Assembly: GCA_028554795.2 (NCBI GenBank)
Contig: CM068830.1
Span: 106,243,145 to 106,307,144 of the forward strand
DNA length: 64,000 nt
Reading direction: 5' to 3'
From: Sinohyriopsis cumingii
Lineage: Eukaryota > Mollusca > Bivalvia > Unionida > Unionidae
The notes under the pieces are model-generated. The model did no database searches. It had not been told where the DNA came from and saw nothing but the letters and a program-made list of their open reading frames with translations. The translations under genes and the position numbers were made by a program. This document shows, one piece after another, positions 35,494 to 49,026 of the stretch. The number at the start of each line of letters is the position of its first letter. Within the stretch, counting starts at the first letter, position 1.

Positions 35494-37731
35494 GAAATAG
35501 ACAGAGAGGTTGTCTTCTCGCTTTGAAAACTCGAGGTTGTCTTTACTAAAACCTAATCCGTCTTTGTCTTCACTGAAGATTATATTTATAATCTTCTCCC
35601 TCTCTTTTTCATCAGAACCAGTTTTTTGAAGAAAATGCCTAATGTTATCTTTCAGATGTTTTGTACACAGCAGATAATTTGCTTTGGGAAAATTGTTTGT
35701 TAAAGAATTTCGTATTGCTTTCTCATCATCTGTGCCAAATGTCAAATTTTGTGAGTCTAGTTTTTCTCTAACATGGGATACAAATGGTGATAAGTACGCT
35801 GCTCACCATCCCAGTGAAGACAAAGAGATCCTAGAAAAATTGGATATTGCATAGATTTTCTGCTAACGATGCTTCTGTTTTTATAACACATTGTTGTTAC
35901 AAACACTTTACCAAGATTAAACGTTCTGTCGATGCCGATCACACTGCCTTCCTCCCCAAAACAGTTTTTTTTATAAAAAAATCTACTATTTGATCGTCAG
36001 TGTACATAATTATAATTGGTTGTTTGCCTTTCGTAATAGTAACAACCTGGACGAAAGGGTTGTCGTGTAGCTCTCCGATTATTGTCAATATATCGTCCGC
36101 AATATTGTTTCCAGGCACCCTCAGAGGTATTTTCTTTGTGTTTTCTCTGTAGATTTTTTTCTGGAGTTGGCGACCTGATTTAGGGGCCATGAAACTGTCA
36201 TCATCAGCCATCTTGCTTACCACTTCCGTCGCCTTCTTCCTCCCCACTTTTTCGTATGCCATTTGGAGGATACGTGGATGAATTCTTGTGTACGATTCAC
36301 CACTTTTTGAGTTTCCATGCGGATGATTTGAATTTGACTTCTTTACACCTAAATACTCAATCACCGCGAGGGTTTTTAAATGGCTAAGCCATTCGGGTGA
36401 TTCAGTTACAGTAGTAACTCTTTTCCTGTAGCTCTCATCGTCTTTTAGCTTAGTGTAGTAGCGATGAAGAGTTAATATATCTGTGGGTTGAGGATCAATT
36501 GAAACATATTGTTTTTTTCCACGATCTTTTTCAGGCAAAACTGACTATTTTTCTTGAAAATATTTTTTAATTTGTTTTCCATAGTTACAACGAATACCTG
36601 GTTTACAGTGGTGCCCGAGTTACAGTCCCATGGCCCACAGTCATCGGGAAAGTCGTTCCGTTTTCCCCCTTCATTCTGTTGATGCCTCACTACAACGTGA
36701 ACATTGCTTTTGTGTCCCAAAGGTATTCTTTCTGCTGGAGCATCTTCACTTAAAAGCGTTTTAAGTAGTTCGTCATTTTCCAAGACCCTGTTTCCTGGAT
36801 TTTCCTTAACTTGTTGGCACTCAATACTCAGTGGTACAACGGCAAGGGACTGTTCTTTTTCTTTGGTAAAAGATATATCTGCTTCACTATCACTGTCCGC
36901 ATCAGTTAAATCTTGAAGATTATCTAAGTTGTTCGATGACGAAATTTCACCTTCCAGTGATATTAATGATACATTAGAGCAACACCTTTTGGGGTACAGA
37001 CTCCCTGTAGATGCCACTGAAGTGGAAGATGAAAGTCTGCGTTTGTGGCTAGTACCATATTCAACAGTATTGTCATCCGTTGATGGATACGCTATCATAT
37101 GTACCGCATGAATAACAGCTGCAAAGTGATTGACGGCGTACCACTTTCCCGGTCCTGGTGTTGGTACATCTCCACTCTTGTACCAAAGGATTGCTAGCTG
37201 ACGTCTGTTCTCAAAATTTCCAGATGGTTTGAATTCGGTGTTCAAAGTTTTGTAGCCGATATCATTTGTCTCGTTTGCGTATGGGTATATCACTCTTATT
37301 TTCATGTTAACAACATCTGCCAAAGCTATAATTGTCCACGCATTGGAGAGTTTTCCGATGACGGCAGAGTCCAGACAAGACTGTGCGTAACTGCTAGAAA
37401 GCAGTTGTATTTGAGGTCTCTGTGGATGCAGCATGTATTGTTCCCCGCTTGTAAGAAGTTTTATACACGTGTGGTACCTTAGTTTCACTGACATGGTTTC
37501 GTTACTACAAAGCAAGATAGAGACGGCATTGAAAAGGCAGTCTCCATCAGCGCTTGTCGTCAGGGGGATTCCGTTTATGTGGTCGACGTAATTGTCCATC
37601 ACCTCAGCAGCGACTGGATCAACGTCTGGCAAATAAGACGTTGGCTCTTCTGGAATTTGTAATTTCACTTTGAACATTAGCTCTTTCTGAACAGCTTCCT
37701 TTAGTTTCTCTATGTTCTTTGCTGCCGCCGC
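35488..37731 (-). pseudogene. Host OTU-MULE gene, second exon, interrupted by Polinton-A
   Basis: The exon opens at a good acceptor (TTTTCTCTCTAG, ~37,732-37,743). OTU-like cysteine protease domain: GDCLFNAVS (catalytic Cys) and WYAVNHFAAV (His), residues ~45-210; a Ser-rich linker; then a MULE-type DDE core with GIDRTFNLGKVFV, FGTDDEKAI and LLCTKHLKDN. Frame change near 36,500 and stops near 35,940 and 35,750; the coding stops at the Polinton and resumes at 283. Such OTU-MULE proteins are abundant in invertebrates; whether this was a transposon or a domesticated gene is not settled. Confidence 0.8.
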
Positions 37732-39861
37732 CTAGAGAGAAAAGAAAACCGCATTAAAATAGTCGATAAATACTGGACTTAATGCAGATTTTGAATTTTT
37801 TCAGACATTAGTAATATGCATGAAACGCGAATAGCATCGAGATATGTTGTATCATCCCAAAACGGCATGGGTAGACGCATGTATCAAGGATATGAAGATC
37901 GGTAGCGTTCTATGAGATGGCGTTATGCGCACGGACAGACAAATGAAGAGGTACTCAATAAGATACCTACACATATTATAGACTGTTGTATAGCTTGAAA
38001 TCTCCGCTTCACCTCTATAGTTTTAGCCTAGAAATACGTGGTGCCATCACAAAACGGCATGGTTAGATGAACGTAGCCTGTATATAAAAATATTTAAATT
38101 CGCAAGCGAAAATGAATAAAAAAAATACAAACATTTTTATTTTGCATCTGTACAAATATTTTTTGGCACAGATGGCTTTAAAGTGATTAGAAACTTATCA
38201 ATTGCCAATAAATTTATCCAAATCGGTGGTTGTTTACAACCCATATCGAACATGCCTGTAGGGTAGTGAAGTGCTGCTGTAATCCGATTCACACGTGTTA
38301 TCGCGTGTTACAACCACAAGTAGCTGAGTATACACGCGTTACATCAATTACCATTGCGGCGCTACAAAGACAGTTAAAATGATTTACAACAAATATATAA
38401 AATTGATGGTGGTCCCCTGTTGTTGTTTGTCAAAATCGTCTTGCGAGAAAGCCAAACCAATATACTCGTTGGAAATCAACGATGTTGCCTCTAAAACTCC
38501 TGGGACTAGCATCGCACATTTGTGTACTGATTTGTGTATATGTATATTGTATATGTATCGTATTTAGATGAAGAAAAAAAAACGAGAATTAAACTATATC
38601 TATTATATCTTTTTATCTCTTTATCTTTTTTCATGTTAGTTCTAAGTATAAATTGTAAAGGAAAAAGATTAAAGAGATTTTAATCTCTTTTACTTTTCTT
38701 TTTGTTTATATGCATGTATTAAAAGAGTTCTGATATTCTGTATCAATTTATTCATTTGTCATCTCTTTATACTACACATCTCAAATTGTGGATTCATGTA
38801 TTAATAGCTAAATAATATGCACTGGGAAACCTTTAGCACTTTCGTGCATGTAAAACCGATAGGTATTAAATTCAAAATTGTTGAACATAAAACAATGGCG
38901 TCACTCGGGTTGGTGTCACCCAGTGCGGTAGCTCATGGTGTCACCCCCATGGTCTTCCTTCCGTAACAGACCATACAGAATCCTTAGTAATGTGATTCTG
39001 GTGTCACCCCCTCTGATGGTGTCACCCGGTGCAGTCCCCACCCCCCGCATCCCCCTAGCGACGCCACTGCTGTGCCTGCTAGTCATGTATTTAACTGATC
39101 GGTTATCCGCTTATGTAATCCGACTAGACCGAGCAGTGTGTGTTCTGTATAATTTGCAATTTTTCATTTTGGTGTCACCCCTCTGAGATGGTGCCACCCG
39201 GTGCGGTCCGCACCCCCCTAGAGACGCCACTGACATAAAAAGCAGGGCCCAGGTACCTAGTCCCGGGTAGACTAATGTGTAGCAAATTCTTAACAAGATA
39301 TACTATAGAAAGTAGTCCAATACAATACTATCCAATATTTGTTTGACAAAAGACTCTTTTTAAATAATAACACTAACTTAATACAACGGTGAGTGGCAAT
39401 ATACATTGAAAAAAATGGGCAATATAACAGTATGGTATTACAATAATTTTAAAACAGTATTATCACAGAAAGTGCTATAACAATATACACATGTGAATGA
39501 ATTTATGCCTCATCTGATGTGAAGACTGTACATTTCATCATGCTATAAACTTCAACTGGTGCGATTGATTTGCAATGTCGTGTCATCAGGTTGTATCATA
39601 AGTATATCACACATTTTAGTTTAATATAAAGAAATAGAAACATTAGACAAATAAAATTAATAAAATTGTGCATAGGCTGCATTTTTTCAAAGATAAAATG
39701 GTCATTTAATCGGATGATAATCCATGATTTTGCATGATAATTACACACATAATTAGGGATCTATACAAAAAAAATGCATTGCGAAAAGAAAGTTATCTTT
39801 GCGTGTTCTAACCTAAGTAATTTAATTATTACAAATTTTAAAGTAAATGCTGATACTTACA
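37732..39861 (-). other. Intron of the PHD-OTU-MULE gene
   Basis: Donor GTAAGTATC after LQN codons at ~39,862 and pyrimidine-rich acceptor at ~37,732. Contents: two diverged copies (~37,851 and ~38,045) of a unit with CAAAACGGCATGG, and a dispersed repeat at 38,890-39,235. No gene seen inside. Confidence 0.65.
38890..39235. repeat. Dispersed repeat with GGTGTCACCCGGTGC units
   Basis: Repeated blocks of GGTGTCACCC and CGGTGCGGTCCGCACCCC, followed by GACGCCACTG; two halves (~38,890-39,070 and ~39,170-39,232). I have seen this kind of sequence in many animal genomes; family name not known to me. Confidence 0.6.
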
Positions 39862-40022
39862 TTCTGCAGACGATGCATGGCCATCAGGTAGTCAAACTCA
39901 TTACCATCCAATGTACGACACGAAACGCACACGTATTCCAGATCAATATTTCCCCACATTTTCAATTCATCGTCTGAAATTTCTTGGCATTTGTTATGTT
40001 GAAATTGTGTCCACAAATACAA
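39862..40022 (-). CDS. Host exon: end of a PHD-type zinc finger
   Basis: The minus-strand frame contains FQHNKCQEISDDELKMW and EYVCVSCRTLDG, matching the last third of a PHD finger, then DYLMAMHRLQN and a splice donor GTAAGTATC. The following exon would be 37,731-35,488. The 5' boundary of the exon was not determined. Confidence 0.6.
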
Positions 40023-42425
40023 ATTAACATTATTGTAGAATATAGATATCTAAGTATTAAGTATGCAAATTAGGGACATATATATGTCGTCCCGGACTAT
40101 GTCGATAATTTCCGAGCAAATGGTAATTGGAGATGTACGAAACGTTTCGTACAACGAATTTCTAATTGCTCTAGTCATTTAAAGTATTCATTTTTGACCC
40201 AGAACTTAACTTGACAATGAATTTAATTAATTTTTTTTAGTAGTAAATGTATCAGTTGCTTGTCTCTGGACAGTATTTTGGGCAGTATTTGGGTATATTT
40301 GGGTAAATCGTGCCACCCTTATATTTCCGCTATCCCTTCCCACCCCATTTTATTTGAACATTTTGTCTGTTTAATCTACCGCTGCCGCACGGTGGCAGAA
40401 TAGGGTAGCCACTTACAAGCAAGATTTAAGGCCCTAATTTGTTTATATATTCTCATTCACAATGTTATCAGTTTAGAGCATATTTATTATTTTAGAGTGC
40501 ATTGCAAATTCTGCTATTTGTAGCAGTAAAGACCTCATAAGGTTTGAGAAAAGTGCAGATAATTGCACCTCGAGGCTATACTTTCATTTCTTTATTCACG
40601 AGATATATATAACAAGAAGTAAGGTAAAAAGTCAAATTATACAGAATTCTTATATATGTATGGCATGGATAATTATGCAATAACCAGCAAGTATTGTCAC
40701 TAGTTGTCTATGACAAGTATGTCATATCTCCAATTTCATTTTAAATCTCCAATTCCAATACAACAGCAAGAGGCCAATGACTTGAAACAAGGACATCACA
40801 TACAAAGCATATATGCTACAAAAATATGAACTGATTTCATTATATAAGAAAAGAAATTCTAAGAGTATGAAATATATTTTCTATATGTAAACATAAAGAA
40901 CACTTCCATAAAATTATGAGATACTTTATTTTGACAGATCAAACTTGAAATTACTTTTTTGTATTATTTAAAACTATATTCATCCATATATGAAGTGATA
41001 TTTATAGTACAGATAAAATGACTGTTTGTATGGTACCTCACTGATAAAACATCAGTCTCCTTTGGTAGCAATTATACAAATAGAATATATTGAATGTAAA
41101 TAACATTGCTACTGCTACCAGTAACCAGCTCAATTTGTTTGTATTATTACTGCTACAGTCCAGTACTAAAAGTGCTTGATATATTTGGATATGAAATTAA
41201 TGTAGTAGTTAAAAAGATTAATACAAATTTTTACATGTATCTTCTACAGATGTGATTGTTTTGTGTTAGAAGAATAAGACACACCCCCACCTCACATAAT
41301 TTTCTAAAAAACTTGTAAAGTTTTTAAGGCTAGTCACAGCTTAGGCTGTTGTAGCATCCATCACCCCTACCACCCCACATAAACATCTTCATTTGTCTGT
41401 GATTTGATCATTATTTTATCCTGTTTAAAATATAAGCTAATATTGTCATGACACAAAATATTTCAGCACAATACAACTATGCAATAAAGCAAAATAAATA
41501 AATAAAAACTATATACAGTCCCATATTTAACTTTTCATAGGAAATATAAGAGAAAAAAAGTTTAATTTAATCTGGCATTCACAAAAACAATATTGTTGGA
41601 TGAATATGTCTGAAACAAAAATTATCATACAGGTAGGCAGTTATAAGGAACAAATACCTGGATTGTCATGTTACATTGTTCTTATAGATTTATTTGACAA
41701 CCCCTTATGTTTTTCACTTTCACATGAATAAAACATGAATGGAGACAAGCTTTCCACAAAATCTGGTTTTTAGATTGGACTTACATTCATCATTGTAAAA
41801 TTTTGAGGAATTAAAACTGTAAATTCTGGATTGGCCAAGACACATTACCATTTGCGTACCACATACATTTGTAAATTAGGACTCAAGAACAGTCAGGTTA
41901 TATTCCCTAGTGTCTGTGCCAAGAATTAATCCCCCAAAACATTCCATTGCTGGATCTGTATTCCATATATATGCTGTACAAAATGCTCACTTTTTGATAA
42001 ATTTATTTTGTGGTCAATAAAAACAAGTTGTTTGCACATGCTATGAGCAAAAAACCTTGAAAAGGATTATATTTTATTTGCTAGTTTGTTTTTTCTGATG
42101 CTCTGACCATCACAAAACTATTATATTTAGGAACCTGAGATGAAATTGTAAATTTGGCTTCTTATCCCTAATGTATGTGCCTTGTCTTAATCACTCAGCA
42201 GAGAGAGAGAGAGAGAGAGAGAGATTCATAAGTAAGTTAGTTTCTTCACAGAATAGTAGAAATCACTAGCCAATTACTGACTGCAGTTGTAACATATCTG
42301 AGCAGAAAGTAACAGCTACTTTATAAGCATGCAAGCCATTTTAATGTGAGTTATAGGCCCCCAAGTACTATTATTCACCAGAGAAGACACAAGACTGGGT
42401 TTTAGAAATTAAAGCCACACAAGTA
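40023..42425. other. Host intergenic or intronic DNA, no gene seen
   Basis: AT-rich, many stops in all frames. Contains a (GA)n run at ~42,200-42,224 and no repeats that I could link to known families. Confidence 0.6.
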
Positions 42426-43050
42426 CCAGTTTGTTACTTTGTGAAAAATGGGGTCATTATGAGAAAATGGACACACCTGATGTACCTGCTGGTGATGAGT
42501 GGTCAGTGAACAATCAAATTGTTGTTCCTAAGTCATATAGACAGGAAATGTATAGTCTAGCCCATAAAACTCCTTAAGCTGGTGTCAATAAGACTTATCA
42601 CAAGATCCTGAATCATTTTTATTTGCCGAAAATTAAAAGTGATGTTTATAAGTGCCATAGATCTTGTCACACTTGTCAAATGGTAGGAAGTCCCAGTCAG
42701 AAAATATCTAAGGCACATCTGCAACCATTTCCTGCATTTGACCATTTGACAAGCCATTTAACAGAAAAATGGTAGACTGTCGGTTCTTTACCTAATACCA
42801 AGTCAAGCAACCAATACTTGTTAACCATAATGTGCTCGTCCTCAAGATTTCCATAGTCAGATTTGGGGAGGTAAACAAGTATTCAAAACATGGCCTAAAA
42901 GTTTAGGCAATGTTCTTAACACTTGTTTGCCTCCCCAAATCTGTCTAGCAAATTTTATGTTTGATTATTTCCAACAACTTATGCATGAATTAGACATCCA
43001 ACAGTTTAATTTTTCTAACTGTCACCCAGAAAGTAATGGGGCTAGCTCAA
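42426..43050 (+). pseudogene. Decayed Gypsy-type integrase fragment
   Basis: Plus strand ~42,480-42,745 reads as an H2C2 integrase zinc-binding domain (VVPKSYRQEMYSLAHKTP; HFYLPKIKSDVYKCHRSCHT; CQMVG) with a stop. ~42,935-43,045 reads as part of an integrase core (FDYFQQLMHELDIQQFNF; CHPESNGA). Between them the expected sequence is replaced by an inverted repeat. Small remnant of an LTR element. Confidence 0.7.
42859..42942. repeat. Inverted repeat within the Gypsy remnant
   Basis: 22-base arms at 42,859-42,880 and 42,921-42,942 (one mismatch), with a second palindrome GCCTAAAA/GTTTAGGC in the loop. Half of each arm is integrase coding-like sequence, so it probably arose by inverted duplication of ~40 bases. 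Confidence 0.75.
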
Positions 43051-43465
43051 GACTGTCCGAAAACAGTCTCACCTACCCAGGATACATGCATACCATTATA
43101 TTGAATCAAACCTTAAAAAAGACAGTGATCAGTAAAATCCTGCATTGTATAACTATCGAGTAAGAACAGGAGAGTTTTTTTTCCGGATATTGATATTTAT
43201 CGCCAAATGAAAGACTCCATGACTACCCTAAAACAATAAAAGACTGTCCCAAAACACACTCAACTACCCAGGATACATGTAGGCAATTAAATAGAACTAA
43301 AAAATAAAAAATAAAAAGGCAGTGATCTGTAAAATTCTACCTTGTATAATTATCGAGTAAGATCAGTAGAGTTTATTCTTTTGTTGATACTTGCTAAAGA
43401 CTGTCACAAAGCACACCCATCAACCCAGGATACATGTGTACAATTACAATGACTTAATGAAATAT
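43045..43465. repeat. Diverged ~160-190-bp tandem repeat, about three copies
   Basis: Each copy has AGACTGTC, then CCCAGGATACATG, then AGTGATC(A/T)GTAAAATCC-like sequence and TATCGAGTAAGA. Starts near 43,049, 43,235 and 43,397. Confidence 0.7.
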
Positions 43466-44638
43466 GCAATTTGGGTACATTCTCTTTCTTTCTTTCTCTC
43501 TTTCTTTGATCATAGATAATTCATTAAACTACTTTCATATTGCAAAGAGCAGCACAATTAACAAGTCAGAATCATGTGTCACTACATTCATATTTCAAAA
43601 ATTCTTTAGAACTTTTTTTAGATCTTTAATGTGACAGCGAGTAACTGAATAATTACAACCTATGGTGCTATATTTATATTATTAAAATTCTTGAACCAAA
43701 TTATTAATTTTAATTGGTTTGATAATGGTAAGAATTACTATAAATAAAAGTAAAATCTCCTGTAACATCTTTTGTCTCTGATTATTTCCACTTCTAGAGA
43801 CAAAAGTTTTAAAGAATGCAAACCAGTTTTAAAGCTGTTTTTTTTTTGTTGTATTTTTATAAATACATTCAAATGTTGAGGTTCTGTACATTAATAATGC
43901 AAATAAAGTATTGGAAAACAATTGTACACTAAATCCAGTCTTTCTAATCGCAAGTAAACATTTTTATCATGATACGATCATGATTTTCCACAGTTTGATT
44001 ATTTCGGTTTTTGCGGCAAAATATGTTCCAAAATGAAGATCGTGACAAGAATAAGAACACCTTCTAGGAATGCTTAATTTTTTTAATGTCATTTTACCTA
44101 TAAACATTTTTTTATGTGCTATTGATGTTGCTCTAAAATATTTTATTTTCGCAGGAGCTGATGTACAAGAGTATCACAGGAAAAGATAGACGTCTGGGAG
44201 GTGCGTCGAAATGGGTGACGTACAATACTATCCTTACAACCAGGGTTCGTCTGATGAAAGCTCGTTAAGAAGAGTACTAGGGAATATATCATTATCATTT
44301 CTGATCCTTACTAAAACAACTAATGTTTCCAAAGCAATGAGAGATATCACTCAGAAGTAAATTTCTTAAACGGTGAAGGTAAATACTTAAGTGCGTCAAA
44401 ACTGGGGTTGAAAAAGATGGACCACCTTGCTGTACTGTATGCGTTTTTGTTTTCGTAATGTGCTATAAATCACTTAGATCTTCGAAAAAGCATATGGTTT
44501 TAGAGACGATTAAAACTTTGTTGCTAATGTACACCTTAAAAAAGGGACTGAAAGAGTTATCGACACAAAATGAATTTCGTCAAGCTCCATGGTGAACATC
44601 GTTATTTCTGGTAAAGGAAAAACTTGAGAAATTTAGAG

Positions 44639-44699
44639 CGCCGTCTGTTGTCATAATGCCATGCTAATCTCTAGTATGTCATTATGACAACAGATGGCG
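44639..44699. repeat. Short perfect-type hairpin (foldback)
   Basis: CGCCGTCTGTTGTCATAATG at 44,639-44,658 pairs with 44,680-44,699 with one mismatch around a 21-base loop. Could be a tiny foldback transposon remnant or a small-RNA hairpin. Confidence 0.6.
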
Positions 44700-44889
44700 A
44701 AACGAGTTGGACAACAAAGACGATACTGATAAAACATAGTATTTACATTGTTGCAAGGCTAAATCTATATGAAAACAGTAGTTGGAATGATGTAATTGTA
44801 AAGTTTTTAAACAGAATATACAAAACTTGTAATAACTGACATAGCATTTGTCATACGACAAACTTCAGAATTAGTTTAGTAGTTGGTAA

Positions 44890-45145
44890 ATTGCAAGATG
44901 CAATGACGCAGAAGGAAAGTAGATCGAAAAACTTGCAAGCAACCATTTACAGCTTGGATCAATGAAAAATAAAAAATTCATTACTAGAATTACGAATGTA
45001 GCACTTGCAAGCAGTCATTTACAATAATGCAGAAGGAAAGTAGCACTTGCAAACTGTCACGTCCAATTTGCATCAATGAAAATACAATATACATTGATAG
45101 AATTATGAAAGTAGCACTTGCAAGCAGCCATTTACAATAATGTAT
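44890..45145. repeat. ~100-bp imperfect tandem repeat
   Basis: GTAGCACTTGCAAGCAG(T/C)CA with CATTTACAATAATG and AATGCAGAAGGAAAGTAG recur three or more times. Non-coding. Confidence 0.65.
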
Positions 45146-45447
45146 CAAGGAAGATTGGGAAATACACACATATAATTATGGCGTTAATCCCCCTCCATAT
45201 TGTTCAGCCGATGCGTTGACTTGCGCAGCTTCAATTTAAATATTGTACCATGCATGCATTAAGGGCTGACCATTTGACTGGGTCTCTTTTTGTCCAATAT
45301 TTGGCTGGAATTTTCTTTAGAAACAAGATTTATATTCTTTTTATCATGTTTACCTCAAAATAAATAAAAACTCATCTTTATAAGCTACTCTGTGTGTGTG
45401 TGTTTAATTTGTATTGTTTGTTGGCTTTCCTCTGAGATAATATCTGT

Positions 45448-45541
<94 letters not shown>
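45448..45541. repeat. Compound microsatellite (ATGT)n (CT)n (AT)n
   Basis: Consecutive runs: ATGT from ~45,451, CT from ~45,479 and AT from ~45,519 to 45,541. Nothing coding. Confidence 0.9.
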
Positions 45542-46957
45542 ATTTTGAGTTGGAGAATATACGAATGACCCATTTCTCTGTAGATAACACTATCACCCAT
45601 AAATAAAAAATCTCAGCTGTAATGTTTCTGCTTAATGCCTTCGTCACTGATTAAGTTATTTAACCACTTACTTGGTAGAGTTGACTATATCTGTTTTCTT
45701 TCTACAATGAGACACTGTATCCATAATCAAATGGCAGGAACCATTCCTTATAGGTGATGCTGGCATGATAACTGGATTATACCAATCAAGCCTATAGAAA
45801 GCAAAATATATTGTATTCCTATTTATATATGTAGGAGTTTGTAATTATATGTGTAATTTTATGTCATGTCCTTGTCATTCTCATGTCTGTACCATTTTTC
45901 TATGTTGCTTTTAATCTCTTAAAGGAGGAAATAATGATTAATTAGGCACAATTGCTCTGTGCAGATCCTGTACCATCATCGCAAGCCACAGTTGAAACTA
46001 CGTTATGCTCAATAACTGCACTGATTGCCTGCGATAAATTTTCCACCTTTCTCATGAATATGCATAAGCCTGCTTAATAGATTAAAATGTATAAAATTTT
46101 CTAGCAGTGTTGATCTTTCAAACTGTTTGAATGAACCATTAAAAGTTTCTCTTCTAATGAGAATCACTTAAGAGATCAATAAAAAGAGCACACTTTTGTT
46201 GATGCAGGAAATTGTTAAATCATGTTGTTGATGACATATTTCTGTTATGCATATTTGTGTAGAAGAGGAAATCTTGTTGCAGGCAGCGATGGTTGGAAAA
46301 GGAACATAACTAGCTAAAGCTCATGGATTGCAACAATGTTCCAGTACATGATATGGCCTATGTTAATAAAACAAACATGGTGATGGAAAAGAAAAAAGTA
46401 CAAAATCACACAAGAATAAATTGTTTAGAGCATCAAAGATTACACAAACTTTGATGAAATTGCAATCTGACATTCAAGTTACATATACCGAAGAATATAT
46501 ATCTTCAAATGGTTTATATTTCTTATATTAGCTGTCATCGACTTTTGTACAATAATGTCAAGAGTAAGAAATAATAATTCTTTTCTTAAAGGAATTGTGG
46601 CACTTACATGTATTAAAATTTTCTTAAAATGCTTTGTGCATTCCACCTTACTTGTTACATTCTTTATATTCAATTTAATATATTGTACCGATCATGACAA
46701 AAAATAAATAAATTATAAATATAAATTAATCAATCGATGGATCAATCAATCAACCAATTAATCTCATTCTTCTGTGCAAGGATCCCATCTTTACCCCACA
46801 TTTTTAAAAAGATATCACGAATGCTTTTTTTTTCCCTTCCATCTGTCTATTCATCACATTAACTTATACAGTTTATTAAATGAACTGCTAAAAATAGTTC
46901 CCCTGGTATGTAAAGTGGTGCAAAACGTATTTTGTTTTCAGCTGCAATGCCTTCATG

Positions 46958-46996
<39 letters not shown>

Positions 46997-48120
46997 TAGA
47001 TATACTAACTGTATCATCCCCAGGAACTTAGCCACACCCTTCTTTGGGATTCGGCTCCTGTGTCATACCTTGGAAAAACTATTTAGATCTCCATACTATA
47101 ACCATATGTGCATTTACCGTGCTTGAAAAGATAAATTCAGCTAATTTACTGATATTGGTCCCCATGTCTTTCTTTTTTCCCACTCCACCTCACCACCGCT
47201 TCCTCCCAAGGATTTGGCACTTAGACAATTAATCAGAAACAACCAAGATACACAGTCTATAGTGCTTGTTCTTTCTGGATGTGACGTTACTAAATGCAAA
47301 TATGTAGCTACGTTGACCCTTAGGGGCATTTGAAGCTTAAAATCTGAGAATGAGGGTCATTACATCAGCCTGAGGCTATGCATTTTACAAACACATGCAT
47401 CTCGATTCTTTTTAGGACATAGTTTAGTCATGCAATGTTTGATTAAATATATATATAGGTATTGGCATTGTTATGTATATTTAATGTAATTGTCTGTCTG
47501 TTAGTTTTAATTTTTTTTTTAAAAACCATTACATGCTATTCTAATGTAACATTGTTTGCTGGACTTGACCTTGTCCAAAACTGAGTTCAGTTCTGTTTGA
47601 CCTGATTGACTTATTTTGTTTATTTTTTTATTTCATTGATGTAAACAACTAATAATAGCTTCATTATTTTATGAGCATAAGCTCATTGACCAAATTGTTA
47701 TTCAGGTAAACATGTTGATCAGGGTCAGGGTTTTGGAGATTCCCAGGTGAATTTAATAGGTTGTTAGGTTTTAAATAAACAAGGCTCATTAAGTCATGCT
47801 AGAAAGTTATTTTCCATTAGATAATGGTTGGTTTTAGAAAATGCTAATTTGTGACCTCAGGTCAAACAGAGACTGTGAGGATTTCACCAGTTGTGCTTAA
47901 ACATCTGACACTTTAAGTTCTAATATGTTTTGTCCAGTTTGGGCTGAATTTTATTTTCTTCAAATTATTGAATTCAAGTGATTATTTTCTCTGGAAATAT
48001 AAAAGTGCTCTGAAAAAATTCTTAGATAAAGACATTCATTGGAATTTATACTGAATTCAAACCTGGAATAATATTTATGTGATTCAGCAAGAGACTGTTG
48101 ATACGTCAGTACGATGTAGG
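45542..48120. other. Host non-coding DNA
   Basis: AT-rich with no supported gene. Includes a (CA)n microsatellite at ~46,958-46,994. Confidence 0.6.
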
Positions 48121-48360
48121 CAGCAACAGAGAGGGCGAACATACCAAGCAAAAAAGCGTCCAAATGCCGAAATAAGCCTTCCTAAAAAAACGGATTAAAT
48201 TGACGTGAATGACCTTAAAATTAAAATAACTAACCTCGTTGAGGATTCCTTGTAAGAGGTTAGTTAATTTTTTTTTCTCTGACTGAAAACTCATCAAGAT
48301 AGACGCGAATATATTACGAAATTGAACCAACTTGAGGTCGCGCCCTCTCTGCTGCTATTA
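48121..48360. repeat. Left terminal repeat of PLV-C
   Basis: Inverted copy of 62,626-62,863; the match ends outward near 48,135. The unit is itself bounded by CAGCAACAGAGAGGGCG (48,122-48,138) and its inverted CGCCCTCTCTGCTGC (48,341-48,355), so it could be a ~235-bp MITE-like sequence instead of a true viral end. Confidence 0.7.
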
Positions 48361-48473
48361 ACCAAATATTTTATCAAGACCTACACGATATCTTGTTCTG
48401 GGATCATGTAAGTTTATCGTTATAAATCCGTGTGGGGTTGACTGTGCTCGAGAAAAGAAGATTTTAAATTTAA

Positions 48474-49026
48474 TTATATCCATGTCACCGCCACACCAAG
48501 TTTGATGAATATTCGCAATGTATGCGTGTCGACTCCATTAAACACAACTAAAATATCACAGTTATCTCTGATCACTTTTTGGTATTTGTGTGTATCGCTG
48601 AGTAACATAAATCACATCAGTTCTTTTATGACTGCCTCGAGAAAAAATCCTAGCTGGATTTTATTGTTTGTCCAGCATCACATCATCGTAAACAACCAAA
48701 TTATTAATAAATCCGTCTAAATCATAAACACTCGGCGCTTCATCAATATCGGTTATAAATTCAATGACGTTATCACCGCGCTCATCCAAAGATCTTGCGT
48801 TTTCATTAAAATCTTTAAGTACATCATAGCATCTCTGATCATCAACTGATGGTGATACTAAATACAACTTATCCCACTTCAACCATCTCATTATAAGATT
48901 AAGTAGCAATTGCGTCTTACCCGTTCCAGATGGACCTATTATTATCATTCTGATAGAATTTGGTAGCGCTGGATGGTGCTTGACAGGCTCTTGCTTTCGT
49001 GTCGCTGAGAAATAAATTATATCCAT
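48474..49026 (-). pseudogene. Packaging ATPase of PLV-C, broken
   Basis: ATG at 49,026. Walker A is GPSGTGKT (~residues 33-40), Walker B is LVVYDDVM. A TAA follows KQ near 48,661; the same frame goes on with FSRGSHKRTDVIYVTQ, the family's sensor strand, and then a frame change near 48,580 leads to a reading ending at 48,474. It would be a genome-packaging motor of the A32/FtsK-HerA type. Confidence 0.85.

Noticed and set aside
38379-38567. 62-residue plus-strand frame in the intron
   Set aside because: No supporting motif; AT-rich and likely chance.
47960-48330. Short frames at the left end of PLV-C
   Set aside because: They lie in the terminal repeat and its flank; the same sequence at the right end has no matching frame.
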